Positions 54,186 to 64,000 of a stretch of DNA of 64,000 nt are shown here, piece by piece. The DNA comes from Balneolaceae bacterium. Lineage in GTDB: Bacteria; Bacteroidota; Rhodothermia; Balneolales; Balneolaceae. Within the stretch, counting starts at the first letter, position 1, and each line of letters begins with the position of its first letter. Location of the stretch: NCBI GenBank assembly GCA_017640605.1, contig JAEPQH010000004.1:1-64000 (forward strand), given 5' to 3'. A program made the translations under genes and the position numbers. Under the pieces are notes generated by a model. The model had not been told where the DNA came from and did no database searches. It saw only the letters and a list, made by a program, of their open reading frames with translations.

Positions 54186-55091
54186 ATGAAACGATCTGAT
54201 TTTCTTAGGAATACTGCGCTAATGGGTGCAGCAACTCTATTGCCGTTCCCGGCATTTTCAAAATTAGCTAAACGATCAAACTTTACAGAAATCAGACGTG
54301 GCGTTGGTATGTACACCGAGCGCGGTGGAACTATTGGTTGGTTGATGAACGATAATGCCTTGGTTGCTGTGGATTCTCAATATCCGCAAACTGCTGCTAA
54401 TTTTATTGCCGGTGTAAAAGATAAAACATCGCGAAAGATGGATTATCTCATTAATACGCATCATCATGGTGATCATACTGCCGGTAACGTGGCTTTCAAA
54501 GACTTTACCTCGCACATTGTAGCTCACAATAATGTACCCGGTTATCAGAAAGCGGCGGCAGAATCGCGTGGACAAGAAACTGTGGATGCGCAAGTGTATG
54601 CTGATATGACCTATGCAGAAAAATGGAGCCAAGATATTGGAAATGAAACTATTCACTTAACGCATTATGGCCCAGCCCACACCGGTGGTGATTCAGTCGT
54701 CTATTTCGAGCAAGCAAATGTGGCTCACATGGGCGATTTGGTGTTCAATCGCGCGTATCCTTTTATCGATCCGGGTGCAGGAGCAAACATCGCAAATTGG
54801 GTAAATGTTCTCCGATCAACTGCCGATGATTTGCCTAACGATGCAATCTACATTTTTGGTCATGGCAATCCAAAATACGGCGTGCAAGGCTCTAAAGGCG
54901 ATGTTATTGTGATGAGTAACTTTTTGGAAGAGCTGCTTTCGTTTGTGCAAAAAGGAATGGATGAAGGAAAATCGAAAGAGGAACTTGCGAAAACAGAAGT
55001 GCTTCCCGGCTTTGAAGAATTCGCTTTTGAAGGATGGTTTCTCGGGTTAGACTTCCAGATTAATACCGCCTACGACGAATTGATGAAGTGA
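54186..55091 (+). CDS. MBL-fold metallo-hydrolase, secreted
   Basis: The 301-residue protein has a signal peptide (FLRNTALMGAATLLPFPAFS; RSDFLRN hints at Tat export). The metal-binding motif THHHGDHTAG is at about 94-103, followed by the later His in HYGPAHTGGDS and GDLVF Asp and FGHG. The substrate cannot be named. It is the last gene of a run of three; convergent with tamB across an inverted-repeat gap. Confidence 0.94.
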   Translation: MKRSDFLRNTALMGAATLLPFPAFSKLAKRSNFTEIRRGVGMYTERGGTIGWLMNDNALVAVDSQYPQTAANFIAGVKDKTSRKMDYLINTHHHGDHTAGNVAFKDFTSHIVAHNNVPGYQKAAAESRGQETVDAQVYADMTYAEKWSQDIGNETIHLTHYGPAHTGGDSVVYFEQANVAHMGDLVFNRAYPFIDPGAGANIANWVNVLRSTADDLPNDAIYIFGHGNPKYGVQGSKGDVIVMSNFLEELLSFVQKGMDEGKSKEELAKTEVLPGFEEFAFEGWFLGLDFQINTAYDELMK

Positions 55092-55093
55092 CC

Positions 55094-55216
55094 TTAAATT
55101 CCAAATTCCAAGAGAACAAATTTCAAACAAGTTCCAATGTTGAAATTAACTAATAAGCTCTAAAACACTAAAAAATCTGTCCGATTGGAATTTAACCCTT
55201 GGAATTTGGAATTTAA
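55094..55216. repeat. Long inverted repeat between convergent genes
   Basis: TTAAATTCCAAATTCCAAG (55094-55112) and its exact reverse complement (55198-55216) are 19 bp each and 85 bp apart. Inside, AATTTCAA (55120-55127) and TTGAAATT (55140-55147) also pair. The 130-bp gap between the MBL gene and tamB holds no frame. It may form a cruciform or a bidirectional stop signal, or be a short mobile repeat. Confidence 0.65.
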
Positions 55217-55221
55217 CACCT

Positions 55222-58200
55222 TTAATAATCGTATTGATACCGCACATCAATGCCCTGTCGTGCATCGTCGCCCTGTGTGATTATCAAATCCCAGCTTTCA
55301 TTCAGAATATACTCCAGCACAAACAATGTTTTTGGTGTTGAGCTGGTGATTTCATTGATGATGGAAAAGAATGTGCGATCGTTTAAATACCAACCGGTTC
55401 TAATTGCAGTAGCGCCATTTTGGCCGGAGTTATCGATCTGCACCACATCTACGCCAAGTTCGCGAGTAGCTAGTGTTTCAACCTGATCCAAAAGTACATC
55501 CGCTAATGCCTGAAAAGCCATAGCATCGTTACCTTCGGCGAGTACACTTTGCCATGAATCCAAAGAATAGCACGGTTTATTAAACAAGGTGTAGCAAATT
55601 ACATCCGATTGCTCCATTTCGGGCTCACTTTCAAAACTGAATTCTGGGTCGTCGGCAGTTCCGGTAATTACGTAATAAAGCACCACCGATTCTCCTTTTT
55701 GACGAGTTTGTGGCACGTAAGCACTTCTGATATCCAGCTCCGGATTTTCATAATCTCCAATAAACTGGAAGGTTCCCCGCTCGATCTCAAAACGTTTTCC
55801 AAGTGGGCGAATATATCCTTGATCGGCATTAAGTGAGCCAAAAAGTCTCATTTCCTGATCGCGCTCTTTGGCAATTTCGAGTGTGCCAACCGGCTCAAGT
55901 TCAAGATCTAAGTAGTCGCGCGATCGCACAAAAAAGTCGCGACGTAATTCTAAAGTTATATCAATTTTAAGGGAATCGAAGGGAGCAAAGCTATCAATTC
56001 CTTCGTCTTCAAGTTCCACTTCTTCGATAGCTTCTTCCCCAAAATTCGAGAGATAATAGTAGCCACTATTTACAATCAAATTACCTGATAGCTCAGGTTG
56101 TAAAAGCTCTCCTTTCATGGCTGCATCCAAATCAATAGCCAATTTCATATCTCTGGTATTCGAAATCTCGAACAATCGTGCATTAGTTTTGATATCGATA
56201 TCGGAGGGAGAAAGCCCGTCTAAGGCTGCCGAACCATTAGCGGTAAACCGACCTCTTCCACTTTCCGCATAGATTCTGTTGATGGTCAATTTCTCGGGAT
56301 TCACATTAATCTCAGAATTGATATTGCGAAGCTTTATTCCGGTAAAGGGTACATCAAAACTTGCGTTCTTCACATTTACAAAACCATCGGGTTTAATTTC
56401 GCCGACTGTACCGGTAAAGGCGATGTCGGCATTTAATTCCCCTTTCAGCCCTTTTACATAATTAGGATCTATAAAATCATCAAATAACGCCAAGTTCAGT
56501 TTATTACTCACTGCTTGTATGGCAAGATTATCTTCGTCGCCAGGCAGCTTAAATTCATACGTTCTAAAATCGATGGCGAATGGATATTCGATGGTAATTT
56601 CGGCCGCTGAAGTGTTGGCCGCAAATATTTCGGATTGCACATCCAGAGATTGACGTTCTGCGCTGTACGTAAATTCTGAGGTTATCGTATTTATGGGAAT
56701 ACCGGAAAGAACCGGCTCATCGATGGTTAATTGTCCGGTAAATGTAGGAGAGCCGGCCGTTCCTCTCATCGAGCTATTAAAAGAAGCTATGCCTGTTGTA
56801 TTTTCAATTCCAGCATCGGCAAGCAATTGTTTAAATCTGGCAAGATTAGTTGGCTTTAGTGATAAAGATCCACTCACTGAACTTCCAAAAAATTCATCAT
56901 CCAAAGAATCTGTATTAATCACGAAAGGTACATCTGCCGATCCTGTTAACATCACCTGATTATCCCAGCTTAACCGCGTTTCCAATCGTAGTCGTTCTTC
57001 AGAAATCTCGAAATTAGTAACTAAACTGTCGGCTGTGGTTTCGTTATAGTTAATGTTGCTGATGATCGCATTTCCTTTTCCTGATGTAAGCTCGCCATCT
57101 TGTTGATATTGAATTTTCCCTGAAAGTAGCCCGTCTAAAAAACGTTCACCTAAAATAATCTCCTGAATCAGTCCTAAATCGAAATTGGTACCATTGAGGT
57201 GCACTTCTTTATCAAGCTCGCTTAAATACGGGATTGAACACTCAAAATAGGCACCGGTTTGCGAGGATAGAATGAGTGTATCGGTTCCAAACCCTTCTTC
57301 GGACACTCGGATATTGTAAGGCTGTTGAAGCACTAGATTTGACCCCGAAGTGATGAAATCGAATTGAGAAAACCGAACATCCATCAGCATTTTGTTCAAA
57401 TCTTTTGTGATGTTTGCTTTCTGTTCCAATCGGCCACGTTCGCTACCGGTAATGGTGATTGATAAATCGGCCGTTAATGAATCGGATGTTGTTGCCCCGT
57501 TCACATCCATCATAATATCTTGTAAAACAACCTCTTGCAGGCTTGGCTCCTTGATATTAAATCCTCCATCAAACCCAATGGTTTCTGCAAATCTAAGGCT
57601 AGCCTCGCCACTCACAGAAATTGCACTGAACATCGAATCAACCGTTACATTATTTAGCCCGAGATCAAATATTCCTTCTAACCCTTGGTTTTCAGCTTGA
57701 GTTATTTCGCCCGTTAATTTACCTGTTGCCTGTAAGGTTTGTAGCCCCAAAAAACCTGCCAATGGCTGCGTATTCAACACATCCAGATTTAAGTTTAATC
57801 GGTTATTGGGATCGGTTAAATCGAATAAATTTCGTTGCCCTCTAATTTTCCCTGACGCAATTTCACTATCGATAGTGCCTTCTTTAAGGATCAAAACACC
57901 TTCATCCAGATTGATGCTACTTTTAAAAGTATCGAGTCGCGCTTCATTTATCTCACTGTCGGTGATGGATAATGTACCAAAGATATTCATCGTTTCTAGC
58001 GACTTACCATTTCCTATCCCATAAAAACTGCCGTTTATGTTGGTAAAATTGCCTTCCAGTGGCTTAAAACTACCGGCATTAATGGAATCAAATTCTATCT
58101 GATAGCTATACTCGGGAATTTCGCTAAAGATATTTGTAGCCTGAAAATCTGCCCTAACCTCATTTTCTTGTTTTTTTGCAAAAAAGTCGGCGTATGTTTT

Positions 58201-59670
58201 TAATTCTCCGAACTCACCGGAAAGGCGTAGCGCTTCAAGCTCTTCATCAAATAATTGAATCGGAATCAGTTCATCTTCATCCAGCCTTTTATTGGCTAAC
58301 GAATAGGTCCAGCCGGAATCGGGAATCGCCCAACCAAAACCTTTTACTGTTCCGGAAAGTGTAAATAATCCGCTCAGACTTTCATTTTGCGTCCATGTTC
58401 TAGGATTAATCTCCACCAGTTCATATCCAACTTCCCAATTTGGTATTTCTTCAAATAAACCGGTTATGTTTCCATCAACAAATATTTGTTCATTGCTTTG
58501 AGTATTGGCTGAAAATTGTGTTTCAACTTCACCTTTATCAATAGTACCCTTCCATCGAATTGCAGAAAGTTGGTATTCGTTGTACCGCGGATTGGATAAT
58601 TCTCCCTCCCAAGTTCCAGAGTATTCTTTACTTGCCGGACGTATTTCTCCATTCCATTTGAGCGAAACCGGACCTGTAGCTATGTATGTACTGTCGTTTA
58701 ATACCTGATCAAAATTCAAATAAGAAGCTTTAACCTCCAGCGCATTTACCGTCCATTCGGGCTCTGAAACTACATTTGCGCTAATCTTTCCTTGTTCGAT
58801 ATTATCGCTATCCAAAAGTACAGAGACTTCGAACTCTGAAAAATTTCCCTCTAAACTTAATTGTAGATCAATGTCATCGGCATTTAATTCCTGATTGGTC
58901 CACGTAGTGATGGTTTTTTGATAAACAGGTGTGCCGGCGAACCTGCTATTCACATCTTCATTAGAAAGATTAGCATCCACACTTCCATTCAGGATAGTTT
59001 CTCCTACTTTAAGAATAATATCGTTGAGTTGAATGGTATTATCATCAACTGCGCCTTGCAGGCCAACCAATAGGTTTCCGGGTAATTTTCCGCTTTCTAT
59101 GGCAAAAGAGATATCCTGAATGGTAATAGCATTTGTTTCGCCTACTTGCAGTGACGTTGCCAATTGAAAATTATCGACAATAAGAGCGGTATCTTTGAAA
59201 AACTCTTCGTCGCGATATTCGGTCCTTAAATCGCTGATCGAAAAGATATCCACCACAAAGGTAGTTGTACTTTCTTCTTCATTAGCAGGGATGAGTTCTT
59301 CAAAATTAGGATTGTTGAATTTTGCTAACACCGAATCCACATAAATACCGCGGATGTTTACATCCCCAAATAATAGTTCTTTAATGGAGTAATCGATTAG
59401 GATTTCCGCAATCTTCACATCGTTCTCAGCTTTTTTCCAACTCAAACCTTGGATAGATAATTGTGAAAATATTTCGCCGGTTACTTCCTCAATTTGTACT
59501 TCGGCATCCAGAATCTGCGAAGCTGTTTCCTCAATCTTTTCCTCGATGGTGTTGAACAACCAATCGCTCTGTACAAGCCATGCTCCACTAAAATACACGC
59601 CGGTTATTATTGCTACGGCGATAGCAATTCCTTTAAGCCAATTGGTATCTGTTGGTTGCTTATCGGTCAT
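55222..59670 (-). CDS. tamB: TamB-like inner-membrane-anchored protein
   Basis: TamB spans the periplasm and works with TamA in outer-membrane biogenesis, possibly in phospholipid transport. The 1,482-residue protein has one N-terminal membrane segment (WLKGIAIAVAIITGVYFSG) and then long beta-helix-like repeats, ending in a DUF490-type domain (RPLGKRFEIERGTFQFIGDYENPELDIRSAYVPQT; later FVLEYILNESWDLIITQG). It overlaps the tamA stop by one base (TAATG), which fits coupled translation. Confidence 0.94.
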   Translation of the reverse strand: MTDKQPTDTNWLKGIAIAVAIITGVYFSGAWLVQSDWLFNTIEEKIEETASQILDAEVQIEEVTGEIFSQLSIQGLSWKKAENDVKIAEILIDYSIKELLFGDVNIRGIYVDSVLAKFNNPNFEELIPANEEESTTTFVVDIFSISDLRTEYRDEEFFKDTALIVDNFQLATSLQVGETNAITIQDISFAIESGKLPGNLLVGLQGAVDDNTIQLNDIILKVGETILNGSVDANLSNEDVNSRFAGTPVYQKTITTWTNQELNADDIDLQLSLEGNFSEFEVSVLLDSDNIEQGKISANVVSEPEWTVNALEVKASYLNFDQVLNDSTYIATGPVSLKWNGEIRPASKEYSGTWEGELSNPRYNEYQLSAIRWKGTIDKGEVETQFSANTQSNEQIFVDGNITGLFEEIPNWEVGYELVEINPRTWTQNESLSGLFTLSGTVKGFGWAIPDSGWTYSLANKRLDEDELIPIQLFDEELEALRLSGEFGELKTYADFFAKKQENEVRADFQATNIFSEIPEYSYQIEFDSINAGSFKPLEGNFTNINGSFYGIGNGKSLETMNIFGTLSITDSEINEARLDTFKSSINLDEGVLILKEGTIDSEIASGKIRGQRNLFDLTDPNNRLNLNLDVLNTQPLAGFLGLQTLQATGKLTGEITQAENQGLEGIFDLGLNNVTVDSMFSAISVSGEASLRFAETIGFDGGFNIKEPSLQEVVLQDIMMDVNGATTSDSLTADLSITITGSERGRLEQKANITKDLNKMLMDVRFSQFDFITSGSNLVLQQPYNIRVSEEGFGTDTLILSSQTGAYFECSIPYLSELDKEVHLNGTNFDLGLIQEIILGERFLDGLLSGKIQYQQDGELTSGKGNAIISNINYNETTADSLVTNFEISEERLRLETRLSWDNQVMLTGSADVPFVINTDSLDDEFFGSSVSGSLSLKPTNLARFKQLLADAGIENTTGIASFNSSMRGTAGSPTFTGQLTIDEPVLSGIPINTITSEFTYSAERQSLDVQSEIFAANTSAAEITIEYPFAIDFRTYEFKLPGDEDNLAIQAVSNKLNLALFDDFIDPNYVKGLKGELNADIAFTGTVGEIKPDGFVNVKNASFDVPFTGIKLRNINSEINVNPEKLTINRIYAESGRGRFTANGSAALDGLSPSDIDIKTNARLFEISNTRDMKLAIDLDAAMKGELLQPELSGNLIVNSGYYYLSNFGEEAIEEVELEDEGIDSFAPFDSLKIDITLELRRDFFVRSRDYLDLELEPVGTLEIAKERDQEMRLFGSLNADQGYIRPLGKRFEIERGTFQFIGDYENPELDIRSAYVPQTRQKGESVVLYYVITGTADDPEFSFESEPEMEQSDVICYTLFNKPCYSLDSWQSVLAEGNDAMAFQALADVLLDQVETLATRELGVDVVQIDNSGQNGATAIRTGWYLNDRTFFSIINEITSSTPKTLFVLEYILNESWDLIITQGDDARQGIDVRYQYDY

Positions 59671-61658
59671 TAAAACGCCTGTCCTATGCTAAAGTGGATT
59701 CGCCACCGCCTTCCGGCCACATCCTGAATTCCGGTTAACACATCTAAATCAGCATCGGTTGGATTTAGTACATAGGCTAAGTCAATACGAAGGGGACCAA
59801 TGGGTGTTTGATAACGAATTCCCCCACCGGTACTGTATTGAATTTCGCGGCTACTCAGGCTTTTTAAACCAGACCAAACCTGTCCACCATCCAGAAAAGT
59901 GGCTACACCAAATCCTTTTAGTAATCGATCTAATTGCTGGCGAAGTTCTACATTAAAGGTGAACATTGCTTTTCCACCAATCGGCACAAAATTCACTGTT
60001 TGTTGCCTTGAACCCGGTTCCGGTTCGGATACTATCGCTCTTTTTGGGCCCAAATCTCGCCTACTGAAACCTCGCACCGAGTTGGTTCCTCCGGCATAAA
60101 ACTCTATATCAGCCGGTAATGAATCTTGTTTAGAATAATAAATAGCGCCGGCTTGTACACGAGTAGCCAATACTAATTTATTGTTCAGTTCGGTGTACTT
60201 TCGTACGTCCAAAGCGGCTTTTTGAAAACTGAAGGTGGATTCTCCGAATAAACCCGAAAATTCGAGATAAGGCTGTATTATCAAACCCCGTTTACCGCGG
60301 CTTAATCCTCGCGCGTAATATGCATTGAACGAAAAACTAGAAATATTATAATTCAGCACACTATCCGGTAACACTTCGCTCACATTTACATTTGTAGCTT
60401 CCGTAATATCGTACTCATTGTTCAGGGCAAATTCGTACGAAAATGTACCGGTCAGGCTTCTGTTGTACTCATAACCCAATGTATTTATTAACCCACCGGT
60501 AGTAATTGAATAGGATGGCTCAATCCTGTTTTCGATAAATGGACTGATATTTAAGCTACTTTTTGTATTAAATACATAAGGAATCAAATATTCCGCGCTC
60601 AGCTCTTTTTCATAAAATGATGCTCTTATATTGGTACTAAATTGTGTGCCTAAACCTGCCACATTGCGATGCACCCAGGTTGATTGAGCTCGTACTAATT
60701 TCCAAGAATTTCCGAAACTGAGTGTTTCATCCAATCGATCAAAATCACCTACTCCAAAACGGTTCCGCCAAGATCGAAGCGATAGCTCTTTAACTCTCAA
60801 GTTTAATTCTAGGGTTGTGTCTTTTGGTTGATCCGGAACCGACATCAGCGCTAGCCGAAAAAGGTGGTGTTTAAAAACTTCACGCTGTGCATCACGGATT
60901 TTAGTTTCAGTGTATGTGCTGCCTATTCTCAAACCGGTTTCTCTGATGATGATCTCGTCGCTCAACGATTCATTACCTTCCACAGTTACGGTTGTAATGC
61001 GTGTTCGTGGACCGGGAGTGCTTTCAATGGTGATCTTGGCTTCATTTGCTAAAGAATCAACCTTTATGGCAACCGAAGTATTTGCATATACATACCCAAT
61101 ATTCTTTAATGTGCGCGTGAATGTACCCACTACTTCCGATTCTTCGATTTGTTGAAATCTCCGCCCTTCCCTGAATGGAACTCGTCGCACCGTTCGCTGA
61201 TATTCCGGATGCTCGGTGATGAATGATTTTGTTTGATCATTTGCATTTAATTCTATTTCAACCGCACTGATTATAAGTGGTGCCCCCTCATTAATCACAA
61301 AAGTGAGCTCTTTCCGTTTGGGCGAACCATCATCGGTTAATTCGAATCGAACTTCTACAAATGGATAGCCTCGCCGTTGATAAAATCGCTCGATGCGAAT
61401 CACATCCCTTCTTATCTCAAACATATCTACATCCATCCCCGCTGAACGACGTGCAAATATTCTTTTCAATAACGGAGGCCTTTCATTTGCGATGTAGCGC
61501 TTAATCACTAAATCTTCGAATTGCTTATTCCCTTCAATCTCTACATTCCAAATGCGCGCAGGATCCTCTTCCTGAGCAAAAACTTGTGTTAACAATCCGC
61601 TCAACATGAAAAAAACGAGAAGTGAGAGAGAGCTATGTCGGAACGTATTTATAACCAA
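59670..61658 (-). CDS. tamA: TamA-like Omp85 outer-membrane protein
   Basis: The 662-residue protein has a signal sequence (LSLLVFFMLSGLLTQVFAQ), POTRA-like domains in about residues 35-300, and an Omp85 barrel. Family motifs include GGTNSVRGFSRRDLGP and RIDLAYVLNPTD, with a C-terminal Phe (FSIGQAF). Context with tamB favours TamA over BamA. The start is a TTG at 61658; no ATG gives the signal peptide whole. Confidence 0.93.
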   Translation of the reverse strand: MVINTFRHSSLSLLVFFMLSGLLTQVFAQEEDPARIWNVEIEGNKQFEDLVIKRYIANERPPLLKRIFARRSAGMDVDMFEIRRDVIRIERFYQRRGYPFVEVRFELTDDGSPKRKELTFVINEGAPLIISAVEIELNANDQTKSFITEHPEYQRTVRRVPFREGRRFQQIEESEVVGTFTRTLKNIGYVYANTSVAIKVDSLANEAKITIESTPGPRTRITTVTVEGNESLSDEIIIRETGLRIGSTYTETKIRDAQREVFKHHLFRLALMSVPDQPKDTTLELNLRVKELSLRSWRNRFGVGDFDRLDETLSFGNSWKLVRAQSTWVHRNVAGLGTQFSTNIRASFYEKELSAEYLIPYVFNTKSSLNISPFIENRIEPSYSITTGGLINTLGYEYNRSLTGTFSYEFALNNEYDITEATNVNVSEVLPDSVLNYNISSFSFNAYYARGLSRGKRGLIIQPYLEFSGLFGESTFSFQKAALDVRKYTELNNKLVLATRVQAGAIYYSKQDSLPADIEFYAGGTNSVRGFSRRDLGPKRAIVSEPEPGSRQQTVNFVPIGGKAMFTFNVELRQQLDRLLKGFGVATFLDGGQVWSGLKSLSSREIQYSTGGGIRYQTPIGPLRIDLAYVLNPTDADLDVLTGIQDVAGRRWRIHFSIGQAF

Positions 61659-61774
61659 AATATGAATTGAAAATGCTTAACAGTATACTCCTATCTTTTA
61701 TTAGATAAAACGCACTTTAAAAGTTTAAAAGCAGCGAATTGCTTTCTATTTTAGGCGCAAACGATATTTATACT

Positions 61775-63031
61775 ATGAAACTGAAGTTACTGTTATTTGT
61801 TTCCATAATCTTAATCTCATGTAAATCAACACAGGAATTTACAGGATTTTCTTACGACCCGCCGGGTGTTACAAATACCACCGGGAAAGAAGTTACTCCT
61901 CAACATCGACGTGTAATTGGTGTTGGCGAACCGAAGATTTGGCTCAGTAACGAATTTGAAAGTGCACGTGCTGTTGATTTCTATCAGATTGATGACACCA
62001 CCTACGAAGTGCTCGTCGAACCGGAAAACTTCCCAATTAATAACAGTCCTTGGTATGCGTTTAAGATTTGGGCAGATGTACCAAAAGCCATTAACCTGAG
62101 ACTGGCGTACAATGAAGGCCGGCATCGCTACTTACCCAAGGTGTACCGAAGCATGGGCTCATTATCGGCACAGCATATAATCACCGATGCCGAATTCGAT
62201 TCAACCAATGGAACCGCCACTTTTGGGCTATTTCTGGAAAGAGAACCTCAAACTATTTCTGCGCATTTTTTAGAGAATAGCCGGTATTCCGAGTTAATAC
62301 TGAAATCTCGCTCATTCCCTCAATCCTATATCACCGTTGATACTGTCGGGTACTCTAATCAAAATCGAGCAATTTTAGCATTTACGGTTGATGAATCCGA
62401 TGTAGACCAAGCCGGAGTTTTGGTGCTAATTAGTAGGCAGCATCCCCCTGAATTTCCCGGTTATCATGCCTATCGCAGCTTTTTTGATACAATGATTGGA
62501 GATTCAGAGTTAGCCATGGAATTTCGGAAGCATTTTGTGATCAAAGCTTTTCCGATGCTTAACCCCGATGGTGTGGTGAACGGACATTGGCGCCACAACG
62601 CAATGGGAGTAGATTTAAATCGTGATTGGCAAAATTTCAATCAACCGGAAACCAGAGCCGTTCGGGATGCACTTTCTCCACTCGTCGATGATCCAACAAA
62701 AAAAGTGTACTACGGTATCGATTTTCATTCCACCAACGAGAATATCTTTTATCCGATTAACGAAGAAATTGTGACTACACCTGATAATCTAACACAGCGT
62801 TGGTATGACGTAATTACCGAAGAATTGCCTGAAATGAATTTTGTTGCCGAGGAATTTGACACCTCATCCCCAATTGCGAAAAACTGGATTTATCGCACTT
62901 TTGGTTCAGATGCGCTCACCTACGAAGTAAGTGATGAATTACCCATTGACCAAATCCAAAAACTTGGTGTACATTCAGCAGAATCTCTGATGCGACTGAT
63001 GCTCGAAGAGTGGAAATCGCAAAACAACTAA
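61775..63031 (+). CDS. M14-family carboxypeptidase, lipoprotein
   Basis: The 418-residue protein has a signal ending in IILISCKS (lipobox). RQHPPEF gives His and Glu of the zinc site, MLNPDGVVNGHWRHNAMGVDLNRDW gives the substrate Asn/Arg pattern, and YGIDFHSTNENIFYP has the last zinc His. An N-terminal beta domain precedes the catalytic part, as in cytosolic-carboxypeptidase-like M14 enzymes. ATG at 61775 is preferred over the upstream in-frame start at 61739. Confidence 0.93.
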   Translation: MKLKLLLFVSIILISCKSTQEFTGFSYDPPGVTNTTGKEVTPQHRRVIGVGEPKIWLSNEFESARAVDFYQIDDTTYEVLVEPENFPINNSPWYAFKIWADVPKAINLRLAYNEGRHRYLPKVYRSMGSLSAQHIITDAEFDSTNGTATFGLFLEREPQTISAHFLENSRYSELILKSRSFPQSYITVDTVGYSNQNRAILAFTVDESDVDQAGVLVLISRQHPPEFPGYHAYRSFFDTMIGDSELAMEFRKHFVIKAFPMLNPDGVVNGHWRHNAMGVDLNRDWQNFNQPETRAVRDALSPLVDDPTKKVYYGIDFHSTNENIFYPINEEIVTTPDNLTQRWYDVITEELPEMNFVAEEFDTSSPIAKNWIYRTFGSDALTYEVSDELPIDQIQKLGVHSAESLMRLMLEEWKSQNN

Positions 63032-63046
63032 TACAAGCAGCTAACT

Positions 63047-63496
63047 TTGATTTTAACCAAAGCTCTTAATAACTGGAAATTACGACTCATACTAAGTGCT
63101 CTGTTATGCATAATGGGGCTTGCAGCGATGATAAGCATGGTTCTTGGTTTGTTTGTAGAGCTTTCTGTGTACGATAAATCATTGGTTGCAATTGCAATTT
63201 TTATGGTGGGTATTCCTGCCTATTTGATTATCAGCGGACTGGCAAAAATTGATGAGCTCACCATTGCAGAGTTTCTAAACCAGCAAGTGGATGAGTTAAA
63301 GAATCGCGCTGAATTACTGGCACAAAGTGAAGAAATTTTGAATGACAATGAGAGAGAAATCAAGCAAGAGTTACTGCAATTCATAAACGAACACCCCATC
63401 GAAACGCTACTTCCAGACAAACCGGTTAAACAAGCCTACTTGCTAATGTTAGGTTCGATAATAGTGAGTTTCGGTATTTGGTTTTTTGGGGCTTGA
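63047..63496 (+). CDS. Hypothetical two- or three-helix membrane protein
   Basis: Function not recognised. The 149-residue protein has hydrophobic segments near residues 13-35, 42-62 and 128-148, and a charged helical middle (about 65-115) that may form a coiled coil. The start is a TTG; no earlier ATG is in frame, so its beginning is uncertain. It lies 15 bp after the M14 gene. Confidence 0.55.
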   Translation: MILTKALNNWKLRLILSALLCIMGLAAMISMVLGLFVELSVYDKSLVAIAIFMVGIPAYLIISGLAKIDELTIAEFLNQQVDELKNRAELLAQSEEILNDNEREIKQELLQFINEHPIETLLPDKPVKQAYLLMLGSIIVSFGIWFFGA

Positions 63497-63604
63497 ACGA
63501 ATATCTGACCCTATCTCAGTACTGATACTTCGCAAGAATTAACGGCTATTAAAAAGCAAGTTTCGTACTTTTTATGTACAAAATTATTCATCAATAATAC
63601 TTCA

Positions 63605-64000
63605 ATGAGAATATTCATTGCACTTACATTATTACTAGGAGCAGCCTGCCAGCGAACCCAAGTAATCGACGATTTGAATGATGCCTCTTTCGAATTAGTC
63701 AATCAAGATAGTGTCTCGGTTACCTTCCCCGACGACTTTAAAGGAAAATATGTGGTGATGGGATTTGTGTATACCAACTGCCCGGATATTTGTCCGCTAA
63801 TTACACAAAATATGATCAAAATTAAAGAAGAATTGGGCTCGCCGGATGATGTACACTTTCTAGGCTTTACTTTTGATCCCGAACGAGATACTCCTGCAAA
63901 ATTAAGTGAATACAAATCGGCCTTCCGACTTGATGAGAACTTCGATTTCATCACCGGTGACACCACCACGGTTTCTGCTTTAATGGATAGTTTGCGTGTG
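63605..64000 (+). CDS. SCO1/SenC family protein (partial)
   Basis: The gene runs off the window. The start MRIFIALTLLLGAACQ gives a lipoprotein signal. The thioredoxin-like domain has VYTNCPDICPLITQNM with the CxxxC copper site, and later GFTFDPERDTPAKL. SCO proteins deliver copper to cytochrome oxidase. Confidence 0.93.
   Translation, partial: MRIFIALTLLLGAACQRTQVIDDLNDASFELVNQDSVSVTFPDDFKGKYVVMGFVYTNCPDICPLITQNMIKIKEELGSPDDVHFLGFTFDPERDTPAKLSEYKSAFRLDENFDFITGDTTTVSALMDSLRV

Overview
The window reads as the chromosome of a Bacteroidota-like Gram-negative bacterium, most probably from the Balneolales/Rhodothermota side. This is an inference from gene content and promoter style, not from a marker-gene search. 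Supporting signs are -7 boxes of the TAnnTTTG type, PorV/PorQ-like outer-membrane proteins, a TamA/TamB pair, many lipoproteins, PKD, HAF and carboxypeptidase-regulatory-like repeat proteins, a SusR-like membrane-bound AraC regulator and a moderately AT-rich composition.

Layout. 1-5385: a type II-C CRISPR-Cas locus. The array enters from the left edge; cas9-cas1-cas2 run on the minus strand; the tracrRNA is divergent from cas9 and ends in a terminator. 5484-10588: housekeeping and envelope genes (AI-2E exporter, DUF4153 membrane protein, MORN-like lipoprotein, cyclophilin, methylmalonyl-CoA epimerase). 10592-18562: a one-component membrane regulator, three repeated operator-like sites, and two large secreted lipoproteins that share a 3' hairpin plus terminator. 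18612-22989: CorA, a DUF3095 protein and a small Crp/Fnr regulator flanked by two genes whose promoters have the same architecture. 23040-27599: GH31 glycosidase, Old Yellow Enzyme and an SGNH-like hydrolase. 27712-29100: an unusual tRNA-derived region with one intact tRNA-Pro(GGG), three altered tRNA-Pro copies, four terminators, and two tandem GIY-YIG nuclease reading frames with no ordinary start codon. 29198-39543: a four-gene minus-strand set (Rieske lipoprotein, two outer-membrane barrels, a ~2,400-residue repeat protein). 39842-64000: M14 peptidases, cold-shock protein, a sugar-catabolism operon (MFS/Gfo-Idh-MocA/TIM barrel), small membrane proteins, a phospholipase-D-family synthase, SDR/VOC genes, a GroES-like protein, YitT, an MBL hydrolase, TamB/TamA and a partial SCO1 gene.

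How the parts work together. The CRISPR locus looks complete for type II-C immunity: the tracrRNA anti-repeat pairs with the repeat, and each repeat carries a promoter-like TTTG-N19-TAGATT that matches the tracrRNA promoter spacing, so individual crRNAs may be started inside the array. The Crp/Fnr regulator is likely to switch on both of its neighbours through paired dyads placed at activator positions. The tRNA-Pro/GIY-YIG region is the least explained part and the best candidate for something not described before: tRNA gene copies with D and T arms replaced by perfect hairpins, intermixed with a nuclease domain inserted at a fixed point of the tRNA.
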